Of a stretch of DNA of 64,000 nt, positions 27,288-36,698 are shown piece after piece. Position numbers and translations under genes: made by a program. The stretch lies in assembly GCA_020161355.1 (NCBI GenBank), contig JAIUOF010000001.1:558001-622000 (forward strand), read 5' to 3'. Source of the stretch: Bacteroidota bacterium (lineage in GTDB: Bacteria > Bacteroidota > Bacteroidia > Cytophagales > Spirosomataceae). Numbering within the stretch: the stretch's first letter is position 1; each line of letters starts with the position of its first letter. The notes beneath the pieces are model-generated. The model was not told the DNA's origin. It worked only from the letters and a program-made list of their open reading frames with translations, and did no database searches.

Positions 27288-28703
27288 ATGCTTTTAGTTT
27301 TTATTTCAGGATATTTGATTTTAACCCTAATAATTGGTTGGTATTCCTCAAAATATGTAAAAACTTCACAAGACTATGTGCTGGCAGGACGTAAAATGCC
27401 AACTTTTGTAGTTGCTTCTGGTTTATTTGCTACATGGTTTGGCTCAGAAACGATATTAGGTGCCTCTTCCGAATTCCTCGACCATGGCATTCTCGGAATT
27501 ATTGAAGACCCATTTGGTGCAGCATTATGTTTGCTGCTGATAGGGTTGATATATGCCAGGCCACTATATAAATTGAACCTATATACATTCAGCGATTATT
27601 TCAGAATAAGATTTTCAAAAAAAGTCGAAATCATATCTGCACTTTTTATGATCCCCTCCTACTTTGGCTGGATAGCAGCACAATTAATAGCATTGGCTAT
27701 TATTCTTCAGGCTATATCAGGCATTGAATTTTACATTGGCGTTATTTTATGTGCCGCATTAGTATTATTCTATACCTATATCGGAGGTATGTGGTCTATT
27801 TCTATTACTGACACCATTCAGACTATTATGATAATCGCGGGTTTGATCTTTTTGGCTGTATTGTTTTATTCAAAATCAGGGCAAATAAAACTTATGCCCG
27901 ATAATTTTTGGAGATTTATACCAAAAGAAAACACTTCAACTAGTTGGCTAATTTATTTTTCAGCCTGGATCACTATTGGTTGGGGTTCTATACCACAGCA
28001 GGACGTTTTTCAAAGGGTTTTATCGGCAAAGTCAGAAAAGAGTGCATTTAATGGAGCCCTAATTTCATCGATAATGTATCTTAGTGTCGCCCTTTTGCCA
28101 CTTTTTATCGCTTTGATGGGTTCACAGATAGCCCCCGGGCTGTTAAAAGACGACAGACAGATGTTCATTCCAAATCTGGTTTTACAAAATACAGGTTTGT
28201 TTTTTCAAATCATGTTTTTCGGATCATTGATTTCTGCCATATTAAGTACTTGCAGTGCTGCTATGTTGGCTCCGGCTACAGTAATTGCCGAAAATCTGAT
28301 TAAACCTTTGTCCGGCGGTAAAATTTCGGACCAAAAGCTTTTGAAAATCATGCGATTATCCACAATTTTTATTACTATCATCGCAATAATCCTTTCATTT
28401 TCCAGAAGTTCAATTTTTGAATTGGTGAGTGAATCTTCAGCATTGAGCCTGGTGGCATTATTTGTTCCTCTTACTGCTGGTTTATTTTGGAAAAAAAGCA
28501 ATGAAATGGGTGCCATTTTATCAATGCTTTTTGGAGTTATTTCCTGGATTTGGGCCTTAAATTATGATAATCCTTACCCTCCAGCTGTATTTGGCTTATT
28601 CTGGAGTATTTTTGGGATGATTTCCGGCTCCTTTTTTCAAACTAAATTTTTGAAAGATAAGCAGCAACATGCCAGGCAGCAGTCCAGGCAGCTTGAAAAT
28701 TAA
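27288..28703 (+). CDS. Sodium:solute symporter (SSS family)
   Basis: A 471-aa inner-membrane transporter with about 13 hydrophobic helices. SSS features include YVLAGRKMPTFVVASGLFAT, WFGSETILGASSEF, YTYIGGMWSISITDTIQ, IPQQDVFQRVLSAKSEKSA and SAILSTCSAAMLAPATVIAE. Substrate is not predictable from sequence. Its last 62 bases overlap the end of the convergent flavoprotein gene. Confidence 0.9.
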   Translation: MLLVFISGYLILTLIIGWYSSKYVKTSQDYVLAGRKMPTFVVASGLFATWFGSETILGASSEFLDHGILGIIEDPFGAALCLLLIGLIYARPLYKLNLYTFSDYFRIRFSKKVEIISALFMIPSYFGWIAAQLIALAIILQAISGIEFYIGVILCAALVLFYTYIGGMWSISITDTIQTIMIIAGLIFLAVLFYSKSGQIKLMPDNFWRFIPKENTSTSWLIYFSAWITIGWGSIPQQDVFQRVLSAKSEKSAFNGALISSIMYLSVALLPLFIALMGSQIAPGLLKDDRQMFIPNLVLQNTGLFFQIMFFGSLISAILSTCSAAMLAPATVIAENLIKPLSGGKISDQKLLKIMRLSTIFITIIAIILSFSRSSIFELVSESSALSLVALFVPLTAGLFWKKSNEMGAILSMLFGVISWIWALNYDNPYPPAVFGLFWSIFGMISGSFFQTKFLKDKQQHARQQSRQLEN

Positions 28704-29862
28704 AACCACCCGTCATTGCATCAATATTCAGGATCTCACCAGCAAAAAAAAGATTCTGATTTTTTATTGAGCCAAAAGTTTCAGGATTTATTTCACTAAG
28801 ATTAACTCCTCCGGCAGTAACAAATTCCTCTTTAAATGTGCTTTTGCCATTTACTTCATAAACCGCCTTCTGGATATTTTCCTGAAGTAAAGTCCATTGT
28901 TTTTTACCTGACTCTGCCCATTTCTGATGCTCACCTATCCCGGATTTTTCACAAATATATTTCCAAAATCTTGTTTGCAACTGAAACAAAGCAGTGTTTT
29001 GAATTTGTTTTTTTGGGTTTAAATCTAGTTGTTTTCTAAATATTTCTAATATTTGATCTTTTGAAAATTCAGGACAAAAGTTAATTTCAATAGCAAACAA
29101 ATATTTTTTTTCTGATAAAAAAACAGCCGCTTTTGAAGATAATTTTAAAATTACGGGTCCTGATACACCCCAATGAGTTATCAGCAAAGGTCCTTCCTGA
29201 AAAAATGAGCTATTTTTGATATTTACTTTTACATTTTCGAAACTAATCCCCTGGAGTTCTTTAATCTTTTTTTCGGTAAAATTAAATGTAAAAAGCGAAG
29301 GAATAGCAGGAACAACACTATGGCCCAATTCAGATACCAATTGCCAGATTCGGTTGTCGCTTCCGGTTGCAATTAATAGATCCTTGCCTCTGATTTCTTG
29401 GTCTACTCCCCCATTTATTACCCAATTTTCTTCAAAGTATTCAAAATTTTCAACCCTGTAGCTTGTTTTAATTTGAACTTTCCCCAAGCGGGCTAGACCA
29501 TAAAAACAATCAATGATTGTCTGAGAGTTATCTGTTACCGGAAAAACTCTCCCATCTTTTTCGGTTTTTAGATTTACCTTATGGTTGTTAAGCCATGTTT
29601 TCATTTCCTTTGGACCAAATCTTATAAAAGGACCAAGTAAAAATTCACCACCTCTGGGGTAAAACTGAAGGAGTGCCTCAGGTGTTTCAATAGCATTGGT
29701 CACATTACATCTTCCGCCACCTGAGACTTTAACTTTTTGCAGGCATTCTCTGTTTTTTTCTAAAATAATAACTTTTAATGAAGGATTCAGAATGGTGGCG
29801 TTAATCGCGGCAAAAAATCCCGCGGCACCACCTCCTATCACTACTAAATCATATTGAGGCAT
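28642..29862 (-). CDS. HI0933/YhiN-type FAD-dependent oxidoreductase
   Basis: A 406-aa flavoprotein of the HI0933 family (aminoacetone oxidase-like / YhiN). It has the FAD-binding motif LVVIGGGAAGFFAAINA, KNRECLQKVKVSGGGRCNVT, GDLxVATG-like LLIATGSDNRIW, and the family C-terminus EFVTAGGVNLSEINPET with FFAGEILNIDAMTGGFNFQ. Physiological substrate unknown. Its ATG overlaps the stop codon of the upstream lipoprotein gene (TAATG), and its 3' end overlaps the symporter gene by 62 bases on the opposite strand. Confidence 0.92.
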   Translation of the reverse strand: MPQYDLVVIGGGAAGFFAAINATILNPSLKVIILEKNRECLQKVKVSGGGRCNVTNAIETPEALLQFYPRGGEFLLGPFIRFGPKEMKTWLNNHKVNLKTEKDGRVFPVTDNSQTIIDCFYGLARLGKVQIKTSYRVENFEYFEENWVINGGVDQEIRGKDLLIATGSDNRIWQLVSELGHSVVPAIPSLFTFNFTEKKIKELQGISFENVKVNIKNSSFFQEGPLLITHWGVSGPVILKLSSKAAVFLSEKKYLFAIEINFCPEFSKDQILEIFRKQLDLNPKKQIQNTALFQLQTRFWKYICEKSGIGEHQKWAESGKKQWTLLQENIQKAVYEVNGKSTFKEEFVTAGGVNLSEINPETFGSIKNQNLFFAGEILNIDAMTGGFNFQAAWTAAWHVAAYLSKI

Positions 29863-30359
29863 TAATTTTTGGAGTATTTTTCAATTAACCTTTGTCTTTC
29901 CTGCCTCAAATTTACAATCAAATCATTAATTTCAGGGATGGTTTTTCCATATTCGAAAGTCACTTTGTGCGATTTATCCTTATCTGTTATTACTTCTATC
30001 CATTCTGAACCTCCATCGGCACAATCAGGACAGCCATAAACTTCCTTCAAAGCAAAGAATTTTTCAATGTCTAAGGATTTTTCAATCGCTAAAGTGGTAT
30101 TTGCGGGAATTGGTTCATTATAATTATATTTAATTTCCTGATCGGCACCGCCACTCAAACTTCTTTCTTTTACCAAAAGTTCGACATTCTGACCTTTAAT
30201 GGTCATTTCGGAATAACATTTACCCAAACAAAATCCAAAACTTTGACCCGATTTAATGGTATAAGATGAAATCGCTGAAATCTCCTGATTCTCAAGGATA
30301 TCACAGGCATTAAATGTCGAAATCGAGAAAAATACAATTAATAATCTTATCATTTTCAT
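29862..30359 (-). CDS. Lipoprotein of unknown function
   Basis: A 165-aa protein with a signal peptide and a lipobox ending at C19 (STFNAC). The mature part contains paired cysteine motifs (FGFCLGKCYSEM and YGCPDCADGGSEWIE) that recur in small Bacteroidota lipoproteins, possibly disulfides or a metal site. It is translationally coupled to the HI0933-type flavoprotein. No function recognised. Confidence 0.7.
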   Translation of the reverse strand: MKMIRLLIVFFSISTFNACDILENQEISAISSYTIKSGQSFGFCLGKCYSEMTIKGQNVELLVKERSLSGGADQEIKYNYNEPIPANTTLAIEKSLDIEKFFALKEVYGCPDCADGGSEWIEVITDKDKSHKVTFEYGKTIPEINDLIVNLRQERQRLIEKYSKN

Positions 30360-30455
30360 CTAAATAAAATTTTTGATTTTAAATCTTTTTTGCTCAAATA
30401 AAAAAAAACTTCGGATTTTTGTGAGTAGGATATTAAAAAGTAAAAAACAGTTGGA

Positions 30456-32585
30456 ATGACAAACCGCCAGATTCAATTTATTTCGGAAACCCTCACAATA
30501 AGCCCTTCGCAAATCAAAAATACAATAAATTTGATTGAAGAAGGCGGAACCGTGCCATTTATTGCCCGATATAGGAAAGAAGCGACAGGAAGCCTTGACG
30601 AGGTTCAAATATTGGACATAAAAAAATACTTTGATAAATTCCTCGAAGCGGACAAAAGACGGGAAGCAATTATAAAATCAATAGATGAACAGGGAAAATT
30701 AACGCCCGAACTGAAAAAAAAGCTGGAAGAAGCTTATTTTGTCCCTGAGCTGGAGGATTTGTATCTTCCTTATAAACCAAAAAGAAAAACAAAAGCCAGC
30801 GTAGCAATTGAAAATGGATTAGAACCACTGGCAAAGCAAATCTTTGCTCAAAATGATCGCGATATCGATGCTTTGGCAGAAAAATTTATCAATGAAAAAG
30901 TAAAAAATACTGATGAGGCAATTTCAGGTGCCCGTGATATAATTGCCGAATGGATCTCCGATGACGTCAACGCCAGAAACAAAGTAAGAGTTTTGTTTGA
31001 GAAGCATGGAATTTTAATTGCTAAAGTAAAAAAGGGAAAAGAAACTGAAGGAGCAAAATTTAAAGATTATTTTGAATATGATGAACTTGCCAAAAATATC
31101 CCCTCCCACAGATTTTTAGCCATAAAAAGAGGAGAAGAGGAAGGATTTCTGAAAACTTCAATAGAAATCGAGGAAAGTTTTGCGGTTGATCAGTTGGAAA
31201 GAATCTACCTGAAAGGATTCCCTGAACCCAAAAAGCAAGTGTCAATTGCAATTGAAGATTCGGTGAAAAGGTTGATCATTCCGAGCATTGAAAAAGAATT
31301 TGAAAATAAATTGAAGGAAAAAGCTGATGAAGCTGCTGTAAATATTTTTTCAACCAATTTACGGCAATTATTGCTTGCAGCCCCTTTGGGACAGAAAACG
31401 GTGCTTTCGATTGACCCGGGGTTTAGAACTGGCTGTAAAACAGTAGTTTTGAATCCAAATGGTGATTTAATTACCGAAACGGTCCTCTATCCACAAATTA
31501 AATCACAGGAATCAGCTGCAATTTTAAGAAGTTTACTGGAAAAATATAAAATTGAAGCTATTGCAATCGGAAACGGTACCGCCAGTAGAGAAACTGAAGA
31601 TTTTGTTAAGAAAACGCTGGCTGCAATCCCGGAAATGAGCAAAATTATGGTCATAATGGTTTCAGAACAGGGAGCCTCGATTTATTCAGCTTCAGAAATT
31701 GCCAGAGAGGAATTTCCAGACAAAGATATCACTGTTAGGGGGGCAGTTTCTATTGGCAGAAGATTAATGGATCCACTTGCTGAGCTAGTAAAAATTGACC
31801 CAAAAAGTATTGGAGTTGGTCAATATCAACACGATGTGGATCAGAAATTATTAAAAAACACCCTTGACAATGTAGTGGAGTCCTGCGTTAACCTGGTGGG
31901 CGTAGAATTGAATACAGCCAGTAAGAATTTATTGAGTTATGTTTCGGGTATTGGAGAAAGTATCGCACAGAATATTGTAGATTATCGAACGAAAAACGGG
32001 AAATTTACAAGCAGAAATGAATTAAAAAAAGTGCCAAGGCTTGGAGAAAAGGCATTTGAACAAGCGGCAGGTTTTTTAAGAATTCATGGGGCAGAAAACC
32101 CGCTTGATAACTCGGCTGTACATCCTGAACGATATAAAATAGTCGAAAAAATGGCCAAAAGTATTTCAACTGATATCCCTTCATTAATTAAAAATGAAAG
32201 TCTGAGAAAATCCATAAAAATTCAGGATTTTACTGGTTCTGATGTTGGGTTACCTACGCTGAATGATATCATGTCTGAGCTGGCAAAGCCTGGAAGAGAT
32301 CCCAGAGAAAAACTGGAAGCTTTTGCATTTGGCAATGTTAACAGTATTGAAGATGTGAGTGTTGGTATGGTTCTTCCGGGAATAGTTACAAATATTACAG
32401 CTTTTGGTTGTTTTGTGGATATTGGCGTTCATCAAGATGGGCTTGTACATCTTTCAGAAATGGCCAACCGATTTATTAAAGACCCAAATGAGGTGGTAAA
32501 AGTACATCAAAAGGTGAAAGTAAAAGTTAAGGAAGTGGACAAAATCAGAAAAAGAATTGGGCTGTCTATGAAAGATTTGAGTTAA
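30456..32585 (+). CDS. tex: Tex-family RNA-binding transcription accessory protein
   Basis: A full-length 709-aa Tex protein, a nucleic-acid-binding factor related to eukaryotic Spt6. The order is Tex N-domain (VPFIARYRKEATGSLDEVQI), YqgF nuclease-like domain (VLSIDPGFRTGCKTVVLN, about 317), helix-hairpin-helix repeats (LLSYVSGIGESIAQNIV, KVPRLGEKAFEQAAGFL), and a C-terminal S1 domain (PGIVTNITAFGCFVDIGVHQ). Its role in transcription or stress tolerance is inferred from the family. Ends exactly where the convergent Sua5-type gene ends. Confidence 0.95.
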   Translation: MTNRQIQFISETLTISPSQIKNTINLIEEGGTVPFIARYRKEATGSLDEVQILDIKKYFDKFLEADKRREAIIKSIDEQGKLTPELKKKLEEAYFVPELEDLYLPYKPKRKTKASVAIENGLEPLAKQIFAQNDRDIDALAEKFINEKVKNTDEAISGARDIIAEWISDDVNARNKVRVLFEKHGILIAKVKKGKETEGAKFKDYFEYDELAKNIPSHRFLAIKRGEEEGFLKTSIEIEESFAVDQLERIYLKGFPEPKKQVSIAIEDSVKRLIIPSIEKEFENKLKEKADEAAVNIFSTNLRQLLLAAPLGQKTVLSIDPGFRTGCKTVVLNPNGDLITETVLYPQIKSQESAAILRSLLEKYKIEAIAIGNGTASRETEDFVKKTLAAIPEMSKIMVIMVSEQGASIYSASEIAREEFPDKDITVRGAVSIGRRLMDPLAELVKIDPKSIGVGQYQHDVDQKLLKNTLDNVVESCVNLVGVELNTASKNLLSYVSGIGESIAQNIVDYRTKNGKFTSRNELKKVPRLGEKAFEQAAGFLRIHGAENPLDNSAVHPERYKIVEKMAKSISTDIPSLIKNESLRKSIKIQDFTGSDVGLPTLNDIMSELAKPGRDPREKLEAFAFGNVNSIEDVSVGMVLPGIVTNITAFGCFVDIGVHQDGLVHLSEMANRFIKDPNEVVKVHQKVKVKVKEVDKIRKRIGLSMKDLS

Positions 32586-33218
32586 TCAACCCACCTCCTC
32601 AAATTCGCCCAGTCCTTCTCGTATCACGTTTATTTCTGTCTCTGAGGTGCAATCCAAGATGGTAGATGGAATGATGCCACACCATCCACCATCAATGATA
32701 ATATCAACTTTATGCTGATTTTGATCGAAAATCTCCTCAATTTCATTGGGGTATTCAATGATATCGTCAATGTCATCTTTAACGGAAGTCGTAATTATTG
32801 GATGCCCCAAGGCTTCAATAATTCTCCTCGGAATGTTATGATCAGGCACCCTTATTCCTATTGTTTTACGATTGGTTTGTAATATTTTTGGCAAATCACC
32901 GGTTGAGGGCAATATCACAGTGTAAGGTCCGGGAAGTATTCTTTTCATTATTCTGAAAGCAATATTGGGCACTTTTGCATATTTTGAAATATCACTCAGA
33001 TCATGACAAACAATAGAAAATTTGTTTTGAACAGGCTTAATATTTTTCAGTCTGCATAACCTTTCTACAGCTTTCACATTGCTTGAGTCGCATCCCATTG
33101 AATATACCGTATCGGTAGGATATATTATCAAACCTCCTGACTTTAGACAATTTACTATATAATCTATTTTACGGTCGTCAGGATTCTCAGGGACTATTTC
33201 GACAATTTCAGCTGCCAT
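32586..33218 (-). CDS. Sua5/YciO/YrdC family protein
   Basis: A 210-aa protein with the YrdC-like fold. Members make threonylcarbamoyl-AMP for the tRNA t6A modification (TsaC/Sua5), or are YciO paralogues of less clear role. Motifs: GGLIIYPTDTVYSMGCDSSN, LPGPYTVILPSTGDLP, IGIRVPDHNIPRRI and STILDCTSETEINVIREGLG. The opening KSGG/PTDT lysine-threonine region is present. I place the start at the ATG at 33218, 1 base after the upstream stop; a longer ORF reaches back into that gene. YciO-type is as likely as TsaC. Confidence 0.85.
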   Translation of the reverse strand: MAAEIVEIVPENPDDRKIDYIVNCLKSGGLIIYPTDTVYSMGCDSSNVKAVERLCRLKNIKPVQNKFSIVCHDLSDISKYAKVPNIAFRIMKRILPGPYTVILPSTGDLPKILQTNRKTIGIRVPDHNIPRRIIEALGHPIITTSVKDDIDDIIEYPNEIEEIFDQNQHKVDIIIDGGWCGIIPSTILDCTSETEINVIREGLGEFEEVG

Positions 33219-33219
33219 T

Positions 33220-34569
33220 TTACTTTTTAGTTTTATTTTTTGGAGTGGCGACAGGCCTATTTTTCGAATTATACATTTCGGCATAATCAAAAACCAAATT
33301 ACAAAATGTTTTTACTCCTAAGTCAAAACCAGATTCATCTATATAAAAATCAGGAGTATGATGAGGAGCAACCTCAGAAGGATTTTTTGTAGGATCCATA
33401 CCGCCTAGAAAGAAAAACATAGCCGGGACCTTTTCCTGAAAATAACTAAAATCTTCAGCACCCATCGCCGCTGGAACAATTTTTACATTTTCCTTTCCGG
33501 CAGAATTCTCCAGGGTTGCCGCCATCATTTCAGTGAGTTCTGGATCATTTACGGTAACCGGATAGCCATTCACAATATTTACTTCTGCTACGCATCCTGC
33601 CGATTCGGCTATTCCTTTTGCAATGGCGTTGATTCTTTTGTGTACAAGTATCCTTTGTTCACGGGTCAAGGTCCTGATAGTTCCTATCATTTTTACTTCT
33701 TCGGGTATAATGTTGTGTCTTATCCCACCATGAATGGCCCCTACTGTTACAACCGCCGGGGCTTCGGTAAGCTTCACATTTCTGGAAACAATTGTTTGCA
33801 ACGCACTGATAATCTGAGAGGAAGTCACAATAGGATCTACTCCTTCCCATGGATAAGCACCATGAGTTTGTTTGCCTTTGATAGTAATATTTAATTCATC
33901 AACAGCTGCCATTAAAGGTCCCGGTTTATAAGAAATTTTTCCGGCAGGCGTTTGGGAATTGATGTGTAAACCAAATGCGACATCGACTTTAGGGTTATCT
34001 AAAACCCCCGCTTTTATCATTCCATCTGCACCAAACGGGATGTTTTTATCCGAAACACCTTCTTCTGCGGGTTGAAAAATAAATTTAATGGTACCAGCCA
34101 ATTCGTTCTTCATGCCCGACAAAACTTCGGCAGTTCCCATTAAAATTGCAACATGGCTGTCATGACCGCATGCGTGCATAACACCTGTATTTTGTTCATT
34201 GTAAATGGTTTTTACGGTGGATTTAAAAGGAACATTTACTCTTTCTGTCACAGGCAAACCATCCATGTCGGCTCTCAAAGCAATCACAGGGCCTGGTTTA
34301 GCTCCTTTTAATATCCCAACCACTCCTGTAAAAGCAACATTTTCCTGTACTTCCATGCCCAAGGCTTTCAAATGCCTGGCTACAATAGCTGCAGTCCTAA
34401 ATTCCTGATTTCCAAGCTCAGGATGTTCATGAAAGTCCCTTCGCCAGGTGACAACTTTAGGTTCGATAGCCATAGATGCTTCGGAGATTCGCTTTCTTAA
34501 TATTTCCTGGCCATTGGTGAACACACTGGTCAGCAGAAAAATTGAAATCAGAATTTTAAATTTCAACAT
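33220..34569 (-). CDS. Exported M20 family amidohydrolase/peptidase
   Basis: A 449-aa metal-dependent hydrolase related to N-acyl-amino acid and hippurate hydrolases. A signal peptide of about 20 residues (ISIFLLTSVFTNGQ) sends it to the periplasm. The M20 motifs are present: DFHEHPELGNQEFRT, ALRADMDGLPV, GVMHACGHDSHVAILMG, FQPAEEGVSD and AAMGAEDFSYFQEKVPAMFF, giving the metal ligands and the catalytic glutamate. The 20-residue C-terminal tail is lysine-rich. Substrate unknown. Upstream of the Sua5-type gene on the same strand. Confidence 0.9.
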   Translation of the reverse strand: MLKFKILISIFLLTSVFTNGQEILRKRISEASMAIEPKVVTWRRDFHEHPELGNQEFRTAAIVARHLKALGMEVQENVAFTGVVGILKGAKPGPVIALRADMDGLPVTERVNVPFKSTVKTIYNEQNTGVMHACGHDSHVAILMGTAEVLSGMKNELAGTIKFIFQPAEEGVSDKNIPFGADGMIKAGVLDNPKVDVAFGLHINSQTPAGKISYKPGPLMAAVDELNITIKGKQTHGAYPWEGVDPIVTSSQIISALQTIVSRNVKLTEAPAVVTVGAIHGGIRHNIIPEEVKMIGTIRTLTREQRILVHKRINAIAKGIAESAGCVAEVNIVNGYPVTVNDPELTEMMAATLENSAGKENVKIVPAAMGAEDFSYFQEKVPAMFFFLGGMDPTKNPSEVAPHHTPDFYIDESGFDLGVKTFCNLVFDYAEMYNSKNRPVATPKNKTKK

Positions 34570-34591
34570 GATTTATAGTTTATGATTAGTG

Positions 34592-35491
34592 TTAGTTACT
34601 TTTTTGAATCCTTGAAAAAACCGCTTCCGGGCGATCAGTTGCTAAAATATCCACCCCTTTTTTTATTAATTCATCATAGAATTCATCGCCTTTTGCGGCA
34701 GCCTTTTTATCCAGATTGCCTAATACTCCCAAAATCGTTTTTATTCCTTTTTGATGTAAAAATTCGATAAATTCAGTTTTAGGCTCCCTTGTACCAATAA
34801 ATGCAAGCATGTTTTTATCAGGTATTCCCAATTCTTTCAAACGATAATAATCATTTTCCTGCATCAAACTTACAGATATTAATACATCCGGATTTAATTT
34901 ATATACCTCAATAGCCTCATTGGCATTGTAAGTGATAATCACAGCAAAGTTTTCAGCTTTTTTTGATTTTACCAACTCTAATACTTTCCTGTACGGTGTT
35001 GTCTTTTTTACATCCAGTGTAAATATCACTTTATTTTTTCCCCTGTCCAATGTATTTTCCAAAGTAGGAATTCTAAAATTGGTTCTATAACCGAAATTAT
35101 CCTCCAAATAATATTCTTTGATTTCTGAAAAATTATGAGAAACCACAAGACCTGACCCTGTAGAAGTACGATCCAGGGTTTTATCATGCATTAAAACCAA
35201 TACTGAATCTTTTGTCATTTCAACATCACATTCTATAATGCAAGGCATTTTTGAAGAAATATTTTGAAAAGATTCAAGGCAGTTTTCCGGATAACCCGCC
35301 ATCTCTCCCCCACCTCGGTGAACTGAAACCATGGGCGAGCTCTTTCCTTCATATTTAAAATATTTGAAAATTGATGAAGGTACTTTTATGCTGTTGGAAG
35401 TCAGGTTTGAGGTCTTACAAGACCCAAATAAAAAGGCAGCAATTAGGACTACCCAAAGGCTCTTAGTCAGTTTTAAAATAGAAAAATTCAA
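34592..35491 (-). CDS. Glycerophosphodiester phosphodiesterase lipoprotein
   Basis: A 299-aa GDPD-family protein that would release glycerol-3-phosphate from glycerophosphodiesters outside the cytoplasm. A lipobox ends in FGSC (C24). Catalytic motifs: SVHRGGGEMAGYPENCLES, IIECDVEMTKDSVLVLMHDKTLDRTSTG and the final ILATDRPEAVF. The metal-binding E-x-D (ECDVEM) and both histidines are present. No ATG precedes the signal peptide; TTG at 35491 is the best start, so initiation should be weak or the start is non-standard. Confidence 0.88.
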   Translation of the reverse strand: MNFSILKLTKSLWVVLIAAFLFGSCKTSNLTSNSIKVPSSIFKYFKYEGKSSPMVSVHRGGGEMAGYPENCLESFQNISSKMPCIIECDVEMTKDSVLVLMHDKTLDRTSTGSGLVVSHNFSEIKEYYLEDNFGYRTNFRIPTLENTLDRGKNKVIFTLDVKKTTPYRKVLELVKSKKAENFAVIITYNANEAIEVYKLNPDVLISVSLMQENDYYRLKELGIPDKNMLAFIGTREPKTEFIEFLHQKGIKTILGVLGNLDKKAAAKGDEFYDELIKKGVDILATDRPEAVFSRIQKSN

Positions 35492-35570
35492 AATCCACTC
35501 GGTTTTAGAGGTATAAATTTACTCAAACTGCCCTGAAAAATTAAATTTTATCAATATTTTCAAAATAAAT

Positions 35571-35601
35571 TTTAATAATTTAGAGATTTTTCATAAATTT
35601 G
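35571..35601 (+). promoter_or_regulatory. rpsT promoter
   Basis: TTTA (35571-35574), 19 bases, TAAATTTG (35594-35601). The following GCACCTCAAA closely resembles the GCACTCCAA after the rpsP and rplU promoters. Leader of about 35 nt. Confidence 0.75.
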
Positions 35602-35643
35602 CACCTCAAAATTTAGAGATACAGATAAAAAAATAAATAAAAG

Positions 35644-35901
35644 ATGGCAAATCATAAGTCAGCAATCAAGAGAATCAGATCGAACGAAACAAAAAGGTTG
35701 AGAAATCGCTATCAGCATAAAACTACAAGAACTGCTATCAGAAAATTGAGAGGCACCAAAGATGTAGCTGAAGCAACCGAATTATTGAAAACCGTTTCTT
35801 CTATGCTTGATAAACTTGCAAGAAAAAACGTGATTCATAAAAACAAAGCAGCTAACCTTAAGTCTGCTTTGACAAAACATGTAAATCACCTGGCTGCTTA
35901 A
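35644..35901 (+). CDS. rpsT: 30S ribosomal protein S20
   Basis: An 85-aa, lysine/arginine-rich helical protein that binds 16S rRNA early in 30S assembly. Diagnostic start [20 protein letters not shown] and [20 protein letters not shown] near the end. Monocistronic, with its own promoter and terminator. Confidence 0.96.
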   Translation: MANHKSAIKRIRSNETKRLRNRYQHKTTRTAIRKLRGTKDVAEATELLKTVSSMLDKLARKNVIHKNKAANLKSALTKHVNHLAA

Positions 35902-35926
35902 TTTCTTTTAAGCCCAAAAGATATCA

Positions 35927-35952
35927 AAAGGTCGGTTGTGCGGCCTTTTTTT
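35927..35952 (+). terminator. Terminator of rpsT
   Basis: Stem AAAGGTCG / CGGCCTTT (one G-U pair), loop of 6, followed by a run of T. Confidence 0.85.
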
Positions 35953-35967
35953 ATGCCTTTTAATTCT

Positions 35968-35975
35968 TATATTTG
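35968..35975 (+). promoter_or_regulatory. -7 element of radC
   Basis: TATATTTG, 19 bases before the radC start codon and just after the rpsT terminator. No clear -33 box. Confidence 0.5.
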
Positions 35976-35994
35976 TTTTAAATAGCATAAATAA

Positions 35995-36693
35995 ATGAGC
36001 TACACCACAAAAACCACCATTAAGACATGGGCCGAGGAAGACCGGCCAAGAGAAAAACTGATATTGAAAGGTCGCCATGCACTTTCTGATGCTGAACTCA
36101 TTGCCATATTATTGGGAATGGGAAGTACAGAGCATACCGCCGTTGAGCTTGCTAAAATTATTTTGGCAGAGGTTGGAAACGACCTAAACAGGCTTTCCAA
36201 ATTAAGCGTAAACGAGTTAAAGAAATTCAAAGGGATAGGTGAAGCTAAAGCTGTAACTATTGTTGCTGCGATGGAAATTGCCAGAAGACGACAGGATTCT
36301 GGACCAAGAGAAAACATCAAACTAAAAACTTCTTATGCAGCATATAATCATTTGAAACAATTTATGCTAGATCTTGATCATGAGCAGTTTTGGATGATTC
36401 TGGTAAAGAGAAATCTGGAGATATTGAAGACAATTCATATTAGTACCGGAGGCATTACCGGCACCGTGGCTGATTCAAAGATAATCCTCAGGCATGTAAT
36501 TGAAAACCTTGCCAATGGTTTTATCATAAGTCATAACCATCCCTCGGGGAATTTAAAACCTAGTGAGGCCGATATTAGATTGACCAAAAAACTGAAAGAC
36601 CTTGCTGATTTACTTGAGGTTACACTAATTGACCATATTATTTTTTCTGATAACGGTTATTACAGTTTTGGTGATGAAGGAATGATACAATAA
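35995..36693 (+). CDS. radC: RadC family JAB-domain protein
   Basis: A 232-aa protein: an N-terminal helix-hairpin-helix domain (KFKGIGEAKAVTIVAAMEIA) and a C-terminal JAB/MPN metalloprotease-like domain with the full zinc motif H-x-H-P-S-G-x8-D (ISHNHPSGNLKPSEAD). It was historically called a DNA repair protein, but its enzymatic role is unsettled. Followed after 5 bases by a small rhodanese gene. Confidence 0.92.
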   Translation: MSYTTKTTIKTWAEEDRPREKLILKGRHALSDAELIAILLGMGSTEHTAVELAKIILAEVGNDLNRLSKLSVNELKKFKGIGEAKAVTIVAAMEIARRRQDSGPRENIKLKTSYAAYNHLKQFMLDLDHEQFWMILVKRNLEILKTIHISTGGITGTVADSKIILRHVIENLANGFIISHNHPSGNLKPSEADIRLTKKLKDLADLLEVTLIDHIIFSDNGYYSFGDEGMIQ

Positions 36694-36698
36694 AGATT

